A DNA stretch of 64,000 nt. Source: Alkalicoccobacillus plakortidis (GTDB taxonomy: Bacteria; Bacillota; Bacilli; Bacillales; Bacillaceae_D). The stretch spans positions 186,001 to 250,000 of the forward strand of contig NZ_JAMQJY010000002.1 in assembly GCF_023703085.1 (NCBI RefSeq), read 5' to 3'. Shown piece after piece: positions 16,959 through 26,274 of the stretch. The position numbers and the translations under genes are program-made. The notes under the pieces were generated by a model. The model saw only the letters and a program-made list of their open reading frames with translations, searched no databases and was not told the origin of the DNA. Each line of letters opens with the position of its first letter. The first letter of the stretch is position 1.

Positions 16959-18734
16959 TTAATACCCTTTCCCAAGTCGTCGCTCAAGCTCTTCAACTAA
17001 TCCGACTATCTCAGCTGTTCTGGCTTCTTTCTCAGCAAGATCGTTTGCTTTTTGAATTCGTTCCAACGTTTTGTCATCTAGATTAGATAAGCGTTCCTCT
17101 TCCATACGTTTATTTTCTGCAAAATCAGCTAGAGCTTCTGCTCCATCACCTATGATCTCAGCTGGACAATTGCCTTCTAAAAGAATGGTTGCTTCATTAT
17201 CTGTGAATGTACAACCTTCTATATATGGACCTGCCTCCCGGATTTGAATGGCACAATGACCACCCTCCATTATTGTGGTTTGTGCAATCACAGGCTTACT
17301 TCCATCTGTAATTTCAAGCTGCGCTAAACCATGGCTCACAAAATGACACTGTTCAATCCGTCCTCTCGCTTCTTCTAAAAACCAGATCGCATTCGATGGA
17401 CTTTCCGATACGGTACAGTTTTTGAATACTGGATCCGCTGCCCCACGAACAATAATCTGTGGGTAGTCTTCACCATGACGATAGATCTCACAATGCGTTA
17501 ACTGACCTTTACTTTCCTCTAAAAAGTGAAGTCCATTTTCATAGCCTTCATAAATAGAAGAGGTATCCATTTCTAGAAAGCTTTGTTCTGCCACAACCAC
17601 TTGAATTTGTTGATGACTATAGATATTCGATTGAAAAATAGCTGCGGATGATTGTTCTGTTAACCACACACCATAATGATCCCCATGGTGAATAGAAGAA
17701 CGCTCAATAATCGTATTCCCTTGTTCAGATACACAAATCTGAGGAAGGAAGTGTCCCGCAATTTCACTATCAGATATAACCGCTTCGCCACTTGCCGCAA
17801 TTAAGACTCCATTACCTTTTCCACTTAAAATAGAACATTGTTTAGCCTTCAACTGTCCTCCTTGCACATTAATTTGAGCTTGAAGGTGAGCAACTAAGCG
17901 AGTTTGTTCAAGACGCAAATTTGTTCCGTCCAAAACGTGGCATCCAATGTCACCACTATGTATATAAGACTGACTAATAACTGATGTACTATCGCTTAAC
18001 CTAATCTGATGGCCATTGTTCCGATATAATTCTGAATCCCTCATTAATAAACGGCCACCATTTACTTCTATTCCACCATATTTCCCTTCATATAAACGAC
18101 TGGAGATCAAAGAAAGTTTCGCGGATGATTGCACGCTAATTTGAGATTTCAAACCAGTATGTCCGTAAACCGAACAATCCTCCAATACCATTTGGCTAGC
18201 TCCCTCTAAAATGACAGCCTCCTGCATACCTTGAAAAATGTGAGAATGCTTTAATTTCATCTGGGCACCTTGATGTAGGATTATTTGAACGGCTTTTTGT
18301 TTAGACAACGCGCAGTATAAAAGAGACGCTTTCCCTTGTGAAACAATCGCATGTTGATTATTTTGCATAATGACGTCACGTAAAACAGCCTTGCTGTCTT
18401 TTTTAATGGTTAAAGCCGACTCGCTCATTCTATTTATGTCACAGTTATCGAGCTCAGCTGAACCATCAGAAACAAATATGCCTGTTTCTCCGTCCTGAAT
18501 CGTTACATTCTTCAGACGAAAAGTGGCGTGATTCTTTATTTCAAATGAACCCTCAATGATAATGGCATCTTTCTCACCATTTCCACTAATGGTTATCGAT
18601 TTATCTATAATGTATGTTCCTTTATATGTACCCTCTTCTAACTGGATAGATCCGCCCTCTTCAACAACATCTAATGCCCGCTGAAGCTGTTTATATTTTG
18701 ATAGAATTTTTTGTGACACGGTAATGACTTTCAC
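16959..18734 (-). CDS. Large cytosolic right-handed beta-helix repeat protein
   Basis: About 591 residues with no signal peptide. Residues about 30-510 consist of roughly 20 repeats of about 22-24 residues with a recurrent inward S/T-x-I/V pattern (AELDNCDINRMSESALTIKK, VISDSEIAGHFLPQICVSEQ). This is typical of pectate-lyase-like/NosD-type beta-helices. A charged, alpha-helical, probably coiled-coil tail rich in Glu/Arg follows (residues about 520-591). No catalytic residues can be assigned, so it may be a scaffold or binding protein. The ATG at 18758 lacks a ribosome site. GTG at 18734 follows GAGGTGG and is preferred. It lies between yhbH and a WYL-like small gene. Confidence 0.75.
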   Translation of the reverse strand: MKVITVSQKILSKYKQLQRALDVVEEGGSIQLEEGTYKGTYIIDKSITISGNGEKDAIIIEGSFEIKNHATFRLKNVTIQDGETGIFVSDGSAELDNCDINRMSESALTIKKDSKAVLRDVIMQNNQHAIVSQGKASLLYCALSKQKAVQIILHQGAQMKLKHSHIFQGMQEAVILEGASQMVLEDCSVYGHTGLKSQISVQSSAKLSLISSRLYEGKYGGIEVNGGRLLMRDSELYRNNGHQIRLSDSTSVISQSYIHSGDIGCHVLDGTNLRLEQTRLVAHLQAQINVQGGQLKAKQCSILSGKGNGVLIAASGEAVISDSEIAGHFLPQICVSEQGNTIIERSSIHHGDHYGVWLTEQSSAAIFQSNIYSHQQIQVVVAEQSFLEMDTSSIYEGYENGLHFLEESKGQLTHCEIYRHGEDYPQIIVRGAADPVFKNCTVSESPSNAIWFLEEARGRIEQCHFVSHGLAQLEITDGSKPVIAQTTIMEGGHCAIQIREAGPYIEGCTFTDNEATILLEGNCPAEIIGDGAEALADFAENKRMEEERLSNLDDKTLERIQKANDLAEKEARTAEIVGLVEELERRLGKGY

Positions 18735-18878
18735 ACGATCCACCTCACTTAGCTTCATTATAATTCAAATTACATTTTCCTGTCCAAATCGAATGGCCAA
18801 AGGTAGTAATAACCAATTAAAAATTCTCGTTGAATAAGAACAAGAGTTCGCATATACTATAAAAAAGGGGGCATTGAT

Positions 18879-19094
18879 ATGAACACATCTCTATTGGTTA
18901 GAAGCTGCCTAAACAAGGATTTAATTGAACTGATTTATCTTTCAAAAACAAATAATATATCGCATAGAATTATCACTGCAGAGACAATCTCCAATGGAAT
19001 CTTAACTGGTTATTGTCATCAAAAAAAGCAAGTAAGACGTTTTTTAATTGAGCAAATTCTCTCCGTCTCGCCAGTGCAGCAAAAACAAGCATAG
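18879..19094 (+). CDS. Small WYL-like protein
   Basis: A 71-residue protein whose pattern IELIYLSKTNNISHRIITAE and YCHQKKQVRRFLIEQILSV resembles the core of WYL domains (Tyr-Leu start, C-H...V-R-x-F end). WYL domains bind ligands or nucleic acid, usually within larger regulators. Here the domain stands alone without a helix-turn-helix. GGGGG precedes ATG. Function unknown; assignment is by eye only. Confidence 0.5.
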   Translation: MNTSLLVRSCLNKDLIELIYLSKTNNISHRIITAETISNGILTGYCHQKKQVRRFLIEQILSVSPVQQKQA

Positions 19095-19230
19095 ATTTGA
19101 TTAATCTCTCTTAAAGCTGGCTATGCTTTTATAGCTGGCTTTAATACTAACTTGCGTGTTGCACAAATAAGCGGTATGTTATAATTTTATATAGTAAGTA
19201 ATGAAAACAAGTTAGGCAGGTAATTGACAC

Positions 19231-20112
19231 ATGAAGAAGAATAGATGGTTGATTGTGGCGATCAGCTCGCTTGTATTAAGTAGTTGTTCACAATATAACC
19301 AAGAGCCGGCAAATGACGGTCAACAAGAGCAGGAAGAACCATCAGACAACGAGACATCAGCACCAAGTGATTCTTCGCCATCAAATGATGAGCAGGATGA
19401 ACAAGAGGATCAAGAACCTTCCGAAGACGATGAATTACCTGAAGACGAAACAGAAGATCAAAACGAAGAGGACACGATGTCCCTTCCATCTGAATATTTT
19501 AACGAGATTGAGGAAGTTGATGGACAACCTGTCATTCAAAATCCTAATAACATTTTAACATTTGTGAATCACGATTATCACCTTCCAAGTGATTATGTAC
19601 CAGAAGATCTTGTCATACCTGATGTGAAATTTTCATATGGACACCAGGACATCCCTAAAAGTTATATGCGCGAAGAAGCTGCCGGCGCTCTTGAAGCTTT
19701 ATTTGCTGGAGCAAAAGAGGAAAACATTGAGTTAGCTGCTGTATCAGGCTATCGTTCGTATGATCGACAACAAGAATTATATGATCAAGCCGTTGCAAGA
19801 TCAGGAGCAGACCAAGAATTTGTGGCAAATCCGGGCAGCAGCGAACACCAATCAGGACTAGCAATGGATGTTTCGAGTGCTAGTGTCAATTATGGATTGG
19901 TTCAAGAATATGAAGATACTGAAGAAGGACAATGGCTTGCAGATAATGCCCATCATTTTGGTTTTATCATTCGCTATCAAAAGGAAAAAGAAGATATCAC
20001 CGGATATGGTTATGAGCCGTGGCACTTGCGTTATGTTGGGGAAGCTGCAATTGAGATTTATGAAAATCAATTAGCACTTGAAGAATTTTTTGATTTAGTT
20101 AAAGAAATTTAA
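19231..20112 (+). CDS. VanY/LdcB-type D,D- or L,D-carboxypeptidase lipoprotein (M15B)
   Basis: A 293-residue exported lipoprotein: signal MKKNRWLIVAISSLVLSSC with the lipobox Cys at residue 19. A strongly acidic, low-complexity linker follows (residues about 25-85, mainly Glu/Asp/Ser/Pro). The peptidase domain has the zinc-site motifs SEHQSGLAMDV and EPWHLRYVG and the substrate motif SGYRSYDRQQELY. It trims the peptide stem of peptidoglycan. The length of the acidic spacer is notable and would suit an alkaliphile surface protein, though that is inference. Confidence 0.9.
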   Translation: MKKNRWLIVAISSLVLSSCSQYNQEPANDGQQEQEEPSDNETSAPSDSSPSNDEQDEQEDQEPSEDDELPEDETEDQNEEDTMSLPSEYFNEIEEVDGQPVIQNPNNILTFVNHDYHLPSDYVPEDLVIPDVKFSYGHQDIPKSYMREEAAGALEALFAGAKEENIELAAVSGYRSYDRQQELYDQAVARSGADQEFVANPGSSEHQSGLAMDVSSASVNYGLVQEYEDTEEGQWLADNAHHFGFIIRYQKEKEDITGYGYEPWHLRYVGEAAIEIYENQLALEEFFDLVKEI

Positions 20113-20123
20113 TCATTTGAATG

Positions 20124-20154
20124 GCTCGCTTAATGCGGGCTTTCTTTTTTAGAA
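20124..20154 (+). terminator. Terminator of the carboxypeptidase gene
   Basis: GGCTCGC-TTAAT-GCGGGCT hairpin followed by TTTCTTTTTT. Confidence 0.65.
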
Positions 20155-20176
20155 ATGTTTTAGGAGGGTGGTTGCT

Positions 20177-20431
20177 CTGAAGATTCTGATCTTAGCTTTT
20201 ATTCGGTTCTATCAACGTTTTATCTCACGCTACACCCCTCGAACCTGCCGTTTTTATCCAACCTGCTCTCAATATGGAGCAACGGTTATTGGCAGGTTTG
20301 GTGCAGCAAAAGGGACGTGGCTCCTTATCAAACGTATGGCTAAATGTCATCCCTTTCATCCAGGTGGAATTGATATGCCACCTGGAGAGGAAGATGAGTC
20401 CTCTCATACAAGTTGCAGCCATCCACATTAA
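20177..20431 (+). CDS. yidD: Membrane protein insertion efficiency factor YidD
   Basis: About 84 residues, with the family core IRFYQRFISRYTPRTCRFYP, PTCSQYGATVIGRFG and KCHPFHPGGID. YidD is a small membrane-associated protein that assists YidC-dependent membrane insertion. GTG at 20168 directly abuts AGGAGG (20162-20167), which is too close to use. CTG at 20177 has a 9-base spacing and gives the usual N-terminus (KILILAFIRFYQ), so a CTG start is inferred. Confidence 0.88.
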   Translation: MKILILAFIRFYQRFISRYTPRTCRFYPTCSQYGATVIGRFGAAKGTWLLIKRMAKCHPFHPGGIDMPPGEEDESSHTSCSHPH

Positions 20432-20466
20432 AAAAGTCGGAACCGAACATTGGTTCCGACTTTTGC
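20432..20466. terminator. Bidirectional terminator
   Basis: AAAAGTCGGAACC / GGTTCCGACTTTT hairpin between the convergent yidD and signal peptidase genes. Confidence 0.85.
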
Positions 20467-21001
20467 TTATTTACTTCCCATAAAGGTGAATTCAGATAAT
20501 GGCCAGAAACGTAAGTCTACCTTACCGACAATTTGATCTTCACTGATAAAACCGATCCGGCGACTATCAAGACTACTAGGACGATTATCCCCCATCACAA
20601 ACACATGCCCTTCTGGAACAAAAACCTCATCAAAATCCTCAGTATATTTACCAGGACCTGGTTTTACGTCATCTAGATAAGGTTCCTCTACTGGTTCGTC
20701 ATTAATATAGAGCACATCACTCTCAACTCTAATAGTATCGCCCGGCAACCCTATAACTCGCTTAATATAATCTTCGCTCTGTGTAGCATGAAATACAATC
20801 AAGTCATCATGGTTTGGTTCACCAAATTGATAGTTTAACTTATTAATAATAAACAGCTCTCCTTCATGAGCTGTTGGTAGCATTGATTCTCCACGCACTT
20901 CGTAACTCGTAAAAAGGAAGGTGCGAATAATCACTGCCAGTAAAATTGCAATAACAATTGCTTTTACCCAAGCCAAATAGTTCACTTTTCGCTTTACTCA
21001 C
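20467..21001 (-). CDS. lepB: Type I signal peptidase (probable frameshift at N-terminus)
   Basis: A 172-178-residue SipS/SipT-type enzyme. It has one N-terminal transmembrane helix, catalytic Ser in RGESMLPT, catalytic Lys in DYIKRVIGLPGD, and a C-terminal GDNRPSSLDSR. It removes signal peptides from exported proteins at the outer face of the membrane. The open frame starts at a GTG (20985) without a ribosome site. Removing one base from the A4 run opposite 20986-20989 connects it to GTG 21001 behind GGAGG, giving MSKAKVNYLAWVKA as in other Sip proteins. Confidence 0.9.
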
Positions 21002-21324
21002 AATGTTCCTCCGCCATTCTTTTCTTTTCAATTTACCACTTTTAAACAAAGAGAACAACCTAACGCGTACGAATTCACGATGAGAAAAATCTACTGAAAG
21101 CCAGATTACCCTTTTTGAACCACGTTCTTCTTATGCTTATGTAAAATTATCGTTTTTTAACAATTACTTTTAAGGAGCATGAGACAGAAGTATACAAAGG
21201 CGAACAATTAATCGCTCAATCCAATTACAAATCACGCAGTAGGACATACACGTAGTCTCAAGCACCTATTTCAAGGGTGATTTTACTTGCAGGTGCTGGT
21301 GTGGCTGCCCTAATCTCTTATTTT
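21002..21324. other. Gene-poor region; possible degenerate small ORF
   Basis: No intact gene was seen. At 21179 an ATG behind AAGGAG opens a frame that stops after 10 codons. A hydrophobic segment in another frame (about 21264-21327: RVILLAGAGVAALISYF) could be the C-terminus of the same small membrane protein. At least two changes are needed to join them. Confidence 0.3.
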
Positions 21325-21371
21325 TGATAAAAAAACCGAACCATTATGTGAGTAACATCATAATGATTCGG
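21325..21371 (-). terminator. Terminator of prkA
   Basis: Long hairpin ACCGAATCATTATG / CATAATGGTTCGGT followed by seven Ts on the minus strand. Confidence 0.85.
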
Positions 21372-21402
21372 TGTGCATGATAGTAATATATTTCTTCATG
21401 AC

Positions 21403-23298
21403 CTATCGATTTAGCAGACTTCCTACATAACGCAGCAATTCATTGGCTGAGGTTGAGTTATAGCCGTGTTCGTCGATTAGTCGGGCAATGACTTCATTTA
21501 CTTTCTTAAGCTGAGACTCATCTGGTGTTTTAACTGATGTGGTGATTTTCACAATATCCTTTAGATCAGCAAACAACTTTTTCTGAATGGCCTCTCTTAA
21601 TCTTTCATGAGAATTGTAATCAAACTTCTTACCTTTTCGGGCATAGGCAGAAATTCGGATCAAAATCTCTTCTCTAAACGCCTTTTTTGCATTTTCTGAG
21701 ATCCCGATTTGTTCTTCAATGGAACGCATGAGTTTCTCATCAGGTGTCATTTCTTCTCCTGTCAGTGGGTCCCGCAATTTGTTTTTATTGCAATAGGCCT
21801 CGACATTATCTAAGTAGTTATCCATAAGTGTTTTTGCCGACTCATCATAGGAATACACAAACGCCTTTTGTACTTCTTTTTTCGCAATATTATCGTATTC
21901 CTTACGCGCAACAGAGATGAAGTCCATAAACCGCTCGCGTTCTTCTTTGGAGATTGATGCGTGTTGATCTAAGCCCTCTTTAATGGAACGAAGCACATCA
22001 AGTGCATTAATCGATGTTAACTGCTTCCGAATGATCGCTGAGGAGATTCGGTTAATTACATAACGTGGGTCAATCCCGCTCATACCTTCATCCGTATGCT
22101 CATTTTTTAATTCTACGAGGTCTTGAGAGTTAAAGCCTTCAACACTCTCTCCATCATAGAGCCGTAACTTCTTAATAATATCTATGCCCGATTTTGTCGT
22201 ATCCTTTAATCTTGTTAAGATCGTAAAAATAGCGGCTACTCTAAGGGCATGAGGGGCAATATGGACGTGAGACAAATCACTATCATCAATCATCTTTTTA
22301 TAGATTCTCTCTTCTTCACTCACTTTTAGATTATATGGAATCTTCATCACAATAATCCTTGAATGCAGAGCTTCGTTTTTCTTATTAGAAATAAAAGTTT
22401 TGTATTCTGACTCATTGGTATGAGCTACAATGAGTTCGTCTGCTGAAATTAAAGCAAATCGGCCAGCTTTAAAGTTTCCTTCTTGAGTTAGTGAAAGCAA
22501 ATGCCACAGAAACTTCTCATCACATTTTAACATCTCCTGAAACTCCATCATGCCTCGATTCGCTTTATTTAATTCTCCGTCAAAGCGATAGGCACGTGGA
22601 TCAGATTCAGAGCCATATTCCGCAATCGTTGAAAAGTCTATGCTTCCTGTTAAGTCAGCAATGTCTTGTGACTTCGGATCAGATGGACTAAATGTACCGA
22701 TTCCAGTTCGCTTATCCTCTGAGAAGAAAATACGCTCTACCAATACATCTTCAATCCTGCCTCCATACTCTTCTTGCAACCGCATCATATTTAATGGAGA
22801 GAGATGGCCCTCAATTTTGACTCCATATTCCTCTTGAAAATCAGAGCGTAGATGTTGAGGAATAAGATGTAGAGGATCTTCATGCATTGGGCATCCTTTT
22901 ATGGCATACACCGCCCCACGATCTGTGCGTGAGTACTGCTCTAATCCTCTTTTTAGCATGGTTACAAGAGTTGATTTACCGCCACTAACCGGTCCCATTA
23001 AGAGCAGAATACGTTTTCTAACGTCTAATCTCTTGGCAGCGGAATGAAAATATTCTTCCACAAGCTGTTCAATTGATTCTTCTAAACCATAAATTTGTTC
23101 CTTAAAAAAAGAGAATGTCTTCTTGCCATCCTTCTCCTCCACTCCAGCATCATGAATCATATTAAACACTCTGGAATGAGCGGTTTGTGTCACATAAGGT
23201 TTTTCCTTAATTAATTCTAAATAATCCTCAAATGTTCCTTCCCACTTCAACCGTTCTTCTTCTTCCCGAAAGCGTTCAATCTTTTTAAGTATGCTCAC
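21403..23298 (-). CDS. prkA: Serine protein kinase / AAA+ protease-like PrkA
   Basis: 631 residues, matching the B. subtilis PrkA length. An N-terminal AAA-like domain has a P-loop (GPVSGGKSTLVTMLKRG) and KGCPMHEDPLHLIP. The C-terminal PrkA domain (GIDPRYVINRISSAI, DYNSHERLREAI) follows. PrkA has been described as a spore-coat-associated protein with kinase and ATP-dependent protease activity that promotes sporulation. In B. subtilis it is expressed by sigma-E together with yhbH. Here it lies about 4.7 kb from yhbH. ATG follows GGAGGGG, and a sigma-E-like promoter precedes it. Confidence 0.95.
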   Translation of the reverse strand: MSILKKIERFREEEERLKWEGTFEDYLELIKEKPYVTQTAHSRVFNMIHDAGVEEKDGKKTFSFFKEQIYGLEESIEQLVEEYFHSAAKRLDVRKRILLLMGPVSGGKSTLVTMLKRGLEQYSRTDRGAVYAIKGCPMHEDPLHLIPQHLRSDFQEEYGVKIEGHLSPLNMMRLQEEYGGRIEDVLVERIFFSEDKRTGIGTFSPSDPKSQDIADLTGSIDFSTIAEYGSESDPRAYRFDGELNKANRGMMEFQEMLKCDEKFLWHLLSLTQEGNFKAGRFALISADELIVAHTNESEYKTFISNKKNEALHSRIIVMKIPYNLKVSEEERIYKKMIDDSDLSHVHIAPHALRVAAIFTILTRLKDTTKSGIDIIKKLRLYDGESVEGFNSQDLVELKNEHTDEGMSGIDPRYVINRISSAIIRKQLTSINALDVLRSIKEGLDQHASISKEERERFMDFISVARKEYDNIAKKEVQKAFVYSYDESAKTLMDNYLDNVEAYCNKNKLRDPLTGEEMTPDEKLMRSIEEQIGISENAKKAFREEILIRISAYARKGKKFDYNSHERLREAIQKKLFADLKDIVKITTSVKTPDESQLKKVNEVIARLIDEHGYNSTSANELLRYVGSLLNR

Positions 23299-23334
23299 AA
23301 TACCCCTCCATCCTCGTCGATACGAGATTAATAT

Positions 23335-23364
23335 ATTCTATGCACTAATAAAGTTGAACATGCC
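23335..23364 (-). promoter_or_regulatory. Sigma-E-like promoter of prkA
   Basis: On the minus strand GGCATGTT (23357-23364), 14 bases, then CATAGAAT (23335-23342). This resembles the sigma-E consensus (GTCATATT / CATACAAT) with two mismatches in the first element and two in the second. Confidence 0.5.
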
Positions 23365-23493
23365 CTTTTTTGTTGACCAAACATCATTGTTAATCCCATA
23401 TAAAGTCGCAGTTAATTTAGCTCGTCAACTGTAAATTCCAGCTATTCAATGGTATACTTTAGGAAAAGTAGTTTTAAAGAAAGTGAGATTAGT

Positions 23494-25377
23494 ATGAGAC
23501 AAAGTACAGGCTGGCTAATCATCGTTATGTTATGTGCGTCATTTGTCCTGCTGTTAACTCGTGTAGGAGCAGAAGTTAATGATGTCGAAACATTATCGGA
23601 GGCGTTTGATGCGAATATTGAATTAGGTGAGTTGTTTCTCTCATCTAACAGCTATATTCTTGATTCAGAAGGACGATTAGTCTCCGAAATATACAAGGAT
23701 TCCAACAGAATCTATAAATCCTATGACCAAATTCCCAAGCTGTTTATCGATTCATTTGTTTCGACAGAGGATCGTCGTTTTTATGAGCATGAAGGGTATG
23801 ATACAGCTGGTATTGCACGAGCATTTGTTGCCAATTCTTCAAGCAGTGAAACTGAACAAGGTGGTAGTACGATTACACAGCAGTTGGTTCGTAATATTTA
23901 CTTAAGCCATGAGCAAACGTACCAAAGAAAGCTAAGTGAAATTCTGTATTCACGTGAGCTTGAAAAACGTTATACGAAAGATGATATTCTTGAACTCTAC
24001 TTAAATTCCATTTTTTTTGGTCACCAAGCATACGGAATTGAATCAGCAAGCCAATATTATTTTAGTAAAAGTAGTAATGATCTTTCGATTGCTCAAGTAG
24101 CCTTTTTAACAGCTATCCCGAATAATCCAAGTTTTTTTGATCCAATTAATCATCAAGAGCGTACCGAGGATCGTAAGGGCTGGGTTCTTAAAAAGATGCT
24201 CGATGAAGAGAAAATTACGGAAGAGGAATATGTTGAAGCGACTGAAGAAACGATTGAACTCGCTGTCCAAAAACGTACAGATATGTTTCCAGATTACGTT
24301 ACGTACATACGAGATGAGTTCAGGGATCTTGTAGCAGAAGAGGATGGCTTTAACAGCCTATTAGACAAGGCGACAACACCCGAACAAACAGATGAAATCA
24401 ACAAGGAATTAGATGAACGCATTCAAAGATTGTATGATGAAGGCATTGCGATCAACACAGCATTAAAACCATTAATGCAAAAACAAGCCGTTCAATCAGT
24501 AATTAATCATATTCCAAACGAATCTATTCAAGGATCGCTCGCTGTTATTGATAATGAATCAAATAATCTTGTGGCGATAACTGGCGGTAAAGGTTACGAA
24601 AAGTTTAACTTTAACCGAGGTTATCAGGATTTTAGACAACCAGGCTCGGCAATAAAACCACTACTTGCATATGCACCATACATTGATGTTACTGGTGTTG
24701 GTCCATCAGCTAGAATCGACTCTAAGAACAAATGTTATCCTAACGGTCCCGAAGACTATTGTCCAAAAAACTATGATGGTAAAGAGATTGGTTCGGTAAC
24801 ATTAAGCCAAGGTTTAGCAAGTTCATATAATACAACAGCCGTCGCCTTATTAGATAAAACAGGTCTTGAAACGTCCTATTCGTACCTTGATAAATTTCAT
24901 TTCGAAAAAGTTGAAGATAGCGACAGAAATTACTTACCTACAGCTTTAGGTGGTTTTAGGAAAGGGGTCTCTCCACTTGAAATGACAAGAGCTTATACAA
25001 CCTTTGCCCATGACGGAGCATACACTCCAGCACATGGTATTACAGAAGTGAAGGATGGAGCTTGGAACGTATTGTACAGCTGGGATGAACCAGAAACCCA
25101 GGTTTGGAGTAAAGCAACCAATGATAAGATGCGACAGATGCTTGCAGGTGTTGTGAAAAATGGTACCGGACGCTCGATTAATGTCTCTGCACCTTACGTT
25201 GGTGGAAAAACAGGTACGTCAAACAACTATCAAGAAATCTGGTTTGTTGGTTTAACTGACCAGTATACAACTGGCATTTTAATCGGACGTGATCAAGATT
25301 TAGAAGGACCAAAAAGTATTGAAAGTTTTGCTAAGTCAAATCCTCATCAAAAGATTTTTAATGATATTATGAAATAA
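23494..25377 (+). CDS. Class A penicillin-binding protein (GT51 transglycosylase + transpeptidase)
   Basis: A 627-residue bifunctional peptidoglycan synthase with an N-terminal membrane anchor (GWLIIVMLCASFVLLL). The GT51 domain has STEDRRFYEHEGYD and GGSTITQQLVRN. The transpeptidase domain has SxxK (PGSAIKP), SxN (SSYN) and KTG (VGGKTGTSNNYQ). Length and architecture resemble the smaller B. subtilis enzymes PbpF/PbpG, some of which act in spore germ-wall synthesis. ATG 23494 is preferred; a frame opening at 23449 lacks a ribosome site. It is divergent from prkA. Confidence 0.92.
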   Translation: MRQSTGWLIIVMLCASFVLLLTRVGAEVNDVETLSEAFDANIELGELFLSSNSYILDSEGRLVSEIYKDSNRIYKSYDQIPKLFIDSFVSTEDRRFYEHEGYDTAGIARAFVANSSSSETEQGGSTITQQLVRNIYLSHEQTYQRKLSEILYSRELEKRYTKDDILELYLNSIFFGHQAYGIESASQYYFSKSSNDLSIAQVAFLTAIPNNPSFFDPINHQERTEDRKGWVLKKMLDEEKITEEEYVEATEETIELAVQKRTDMFPDYVTYIRDEFRDLVAEEDGFNSLLDKATTPEQTDEINKELDERIQRLYDEGIAINTALKPLMQKQAVQSVINHIPNESIQGSLAVIDNESNNLVAITGGKGYEKFNFNRGYQDFRQPGSAIKPLLAYAPYIDVTGVGPSARIDSKNKCYPNGPEDYCPKNYDGKEIGSVTLSQGLASSYNTTAVALLDKTGLETSYSYLDKFHFEKVEDSDRNYLPTALGGFRKGVSPLEMTRAYTTFAHDGAYTPAHGITEVKDGAWNVLYSWDEPETQVWSKATNDKMRQMLAGVVKNGTGRSINVSAPYVGGKTGTSNNYQEIWFVGLTDQYTTGILIGRDQDLEGPKSIESFAKSNPHQKIFNDIMK

Positions 25378-25407
25378 AAAAAGGGTCCCTATGTGGGATC
25401 CTTTTTT
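25376..25407 (+). terminator. Terminator of the PBP gene
   Basis: AAAGGGTCCC-TATG-TGGGATCCTTT hairpin followed by T7. Confidence 0.8.
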
Positions 25408-25410
25408 TGC

Positions 25411-25500
25411 TTATTTCTTATGAGGATTGCTGTCGTATCCTGCCGCAAAGATGGCTACTAAAAAGACTGCACATACACCTAAAATTAACGCTGTTCCCAT
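25411..25500 (-). CDS. 29-residue single-helix membrane peptide
   Basis: A very short but well-formed gene: GGAGG nine bases before ATG 25500, then MGTALILGVCAVFLVAIFAA and a polar end (GYDSNPHKK) before TAA. It is a canonical mini-membrane protein (one helix, basic tail). The PBP terminator is immediately downstream on the other strand. No family recognised. Confidence 0.6.
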   Translation of the reverse strand: MGTALILGVCAVFLVAIFAAGYDSNPHKK

Positions 25501-25703
25501 AAATCATTGCCTCCTTAACGGAAAACCATTTTAATTACTTTTATTATACTGAAATTCTCGTCAATTGAAAAGGCTTACTAAAATTAACACCGTTCTCTGC
25601 CTAGTTCATATGAAAGAAGCGCTTGCCTATTCTTGCCAATATCTGTACAATTAATACTATACATTACGCACGTTTAAACGTTTAGAACAGGAGTTTATCA
25701 CTA

Positions 25704-26261
25704 ATGTCAAACCGTTATTTAACAGGGCACTTTGCTTTAATTTCTATTATACTATTTAGCTTATCTCTTTCCTTTTATGCACAATCATTTATCCTTGGAC
25801 AGTTAGAAAATCTAGGTGTCTATGATGGCATGCTTGAGTTTTTTACGGAAAGCGGCATTAAATTAGCCATCCTTTTTGTCTTTTTACTGATCTTTTTTAT
25901 GGTCTTCTCCGCGTTAAAACTAATCTCAGATACAACCATCCAATTATCGATGTTGTTCTTTTCAAAGGATGAGGATGGAACAGAGTTAAACAAAGTTCGC
26001 GCAGGCTCTTGGATTTTCCTTGGAGCAAGTTTACTTTCACTTTTACTCATGCAGGAAATCTTTTTTATCGGGGTCGTTTTTATTGCAGCATGTATCATTT
26101 ACTTTATGTTCTTTATCTATAAAATCTATGACTCTCTCAGCATTCTTAGTCTAATCGGGTTCGTTTTTTTCCACGTAGTCTTTTGGGGCGCATTTATATT
26201 AGCAGTCGGCTACACAACCTTACGCCTATATAATAGCTTCATCCAGAGTATACCTTTCTAA
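25704..26261 (+). CDS. YufK/DUF5366-like membrane protein
   Basis: A 185-residue protein with five predicted transmembrane helices. It is similar to B. subtilis YufK by eye (opening N-x-YLTG-x-F-LI, LGVYDGMLEFFTESGIKLA, ALKLISDTTIQLSMLFFS). Function unknown. ATG follows GGAG. A strong terminator ends the unit. Confidence 0.75.
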   Translation: MSNRYLTGHFALISIILFSLSLSFYAQSFILGQLENLGVYDGMLEFFTESGIKLAILFVFLLIFFMVFSALKLISDTTIQLSMLFFSKDEDGTELNKVRAGSWIFLGASLLSLLLMQEIFFIGVVFIAACIIYFMFFIYKIYDSLSILSLIGFVFFHVVFWGAFILAVGYTTLRLYNSFIQSIPF

Positions 26262-26274
26262 ATGAATATAACGC

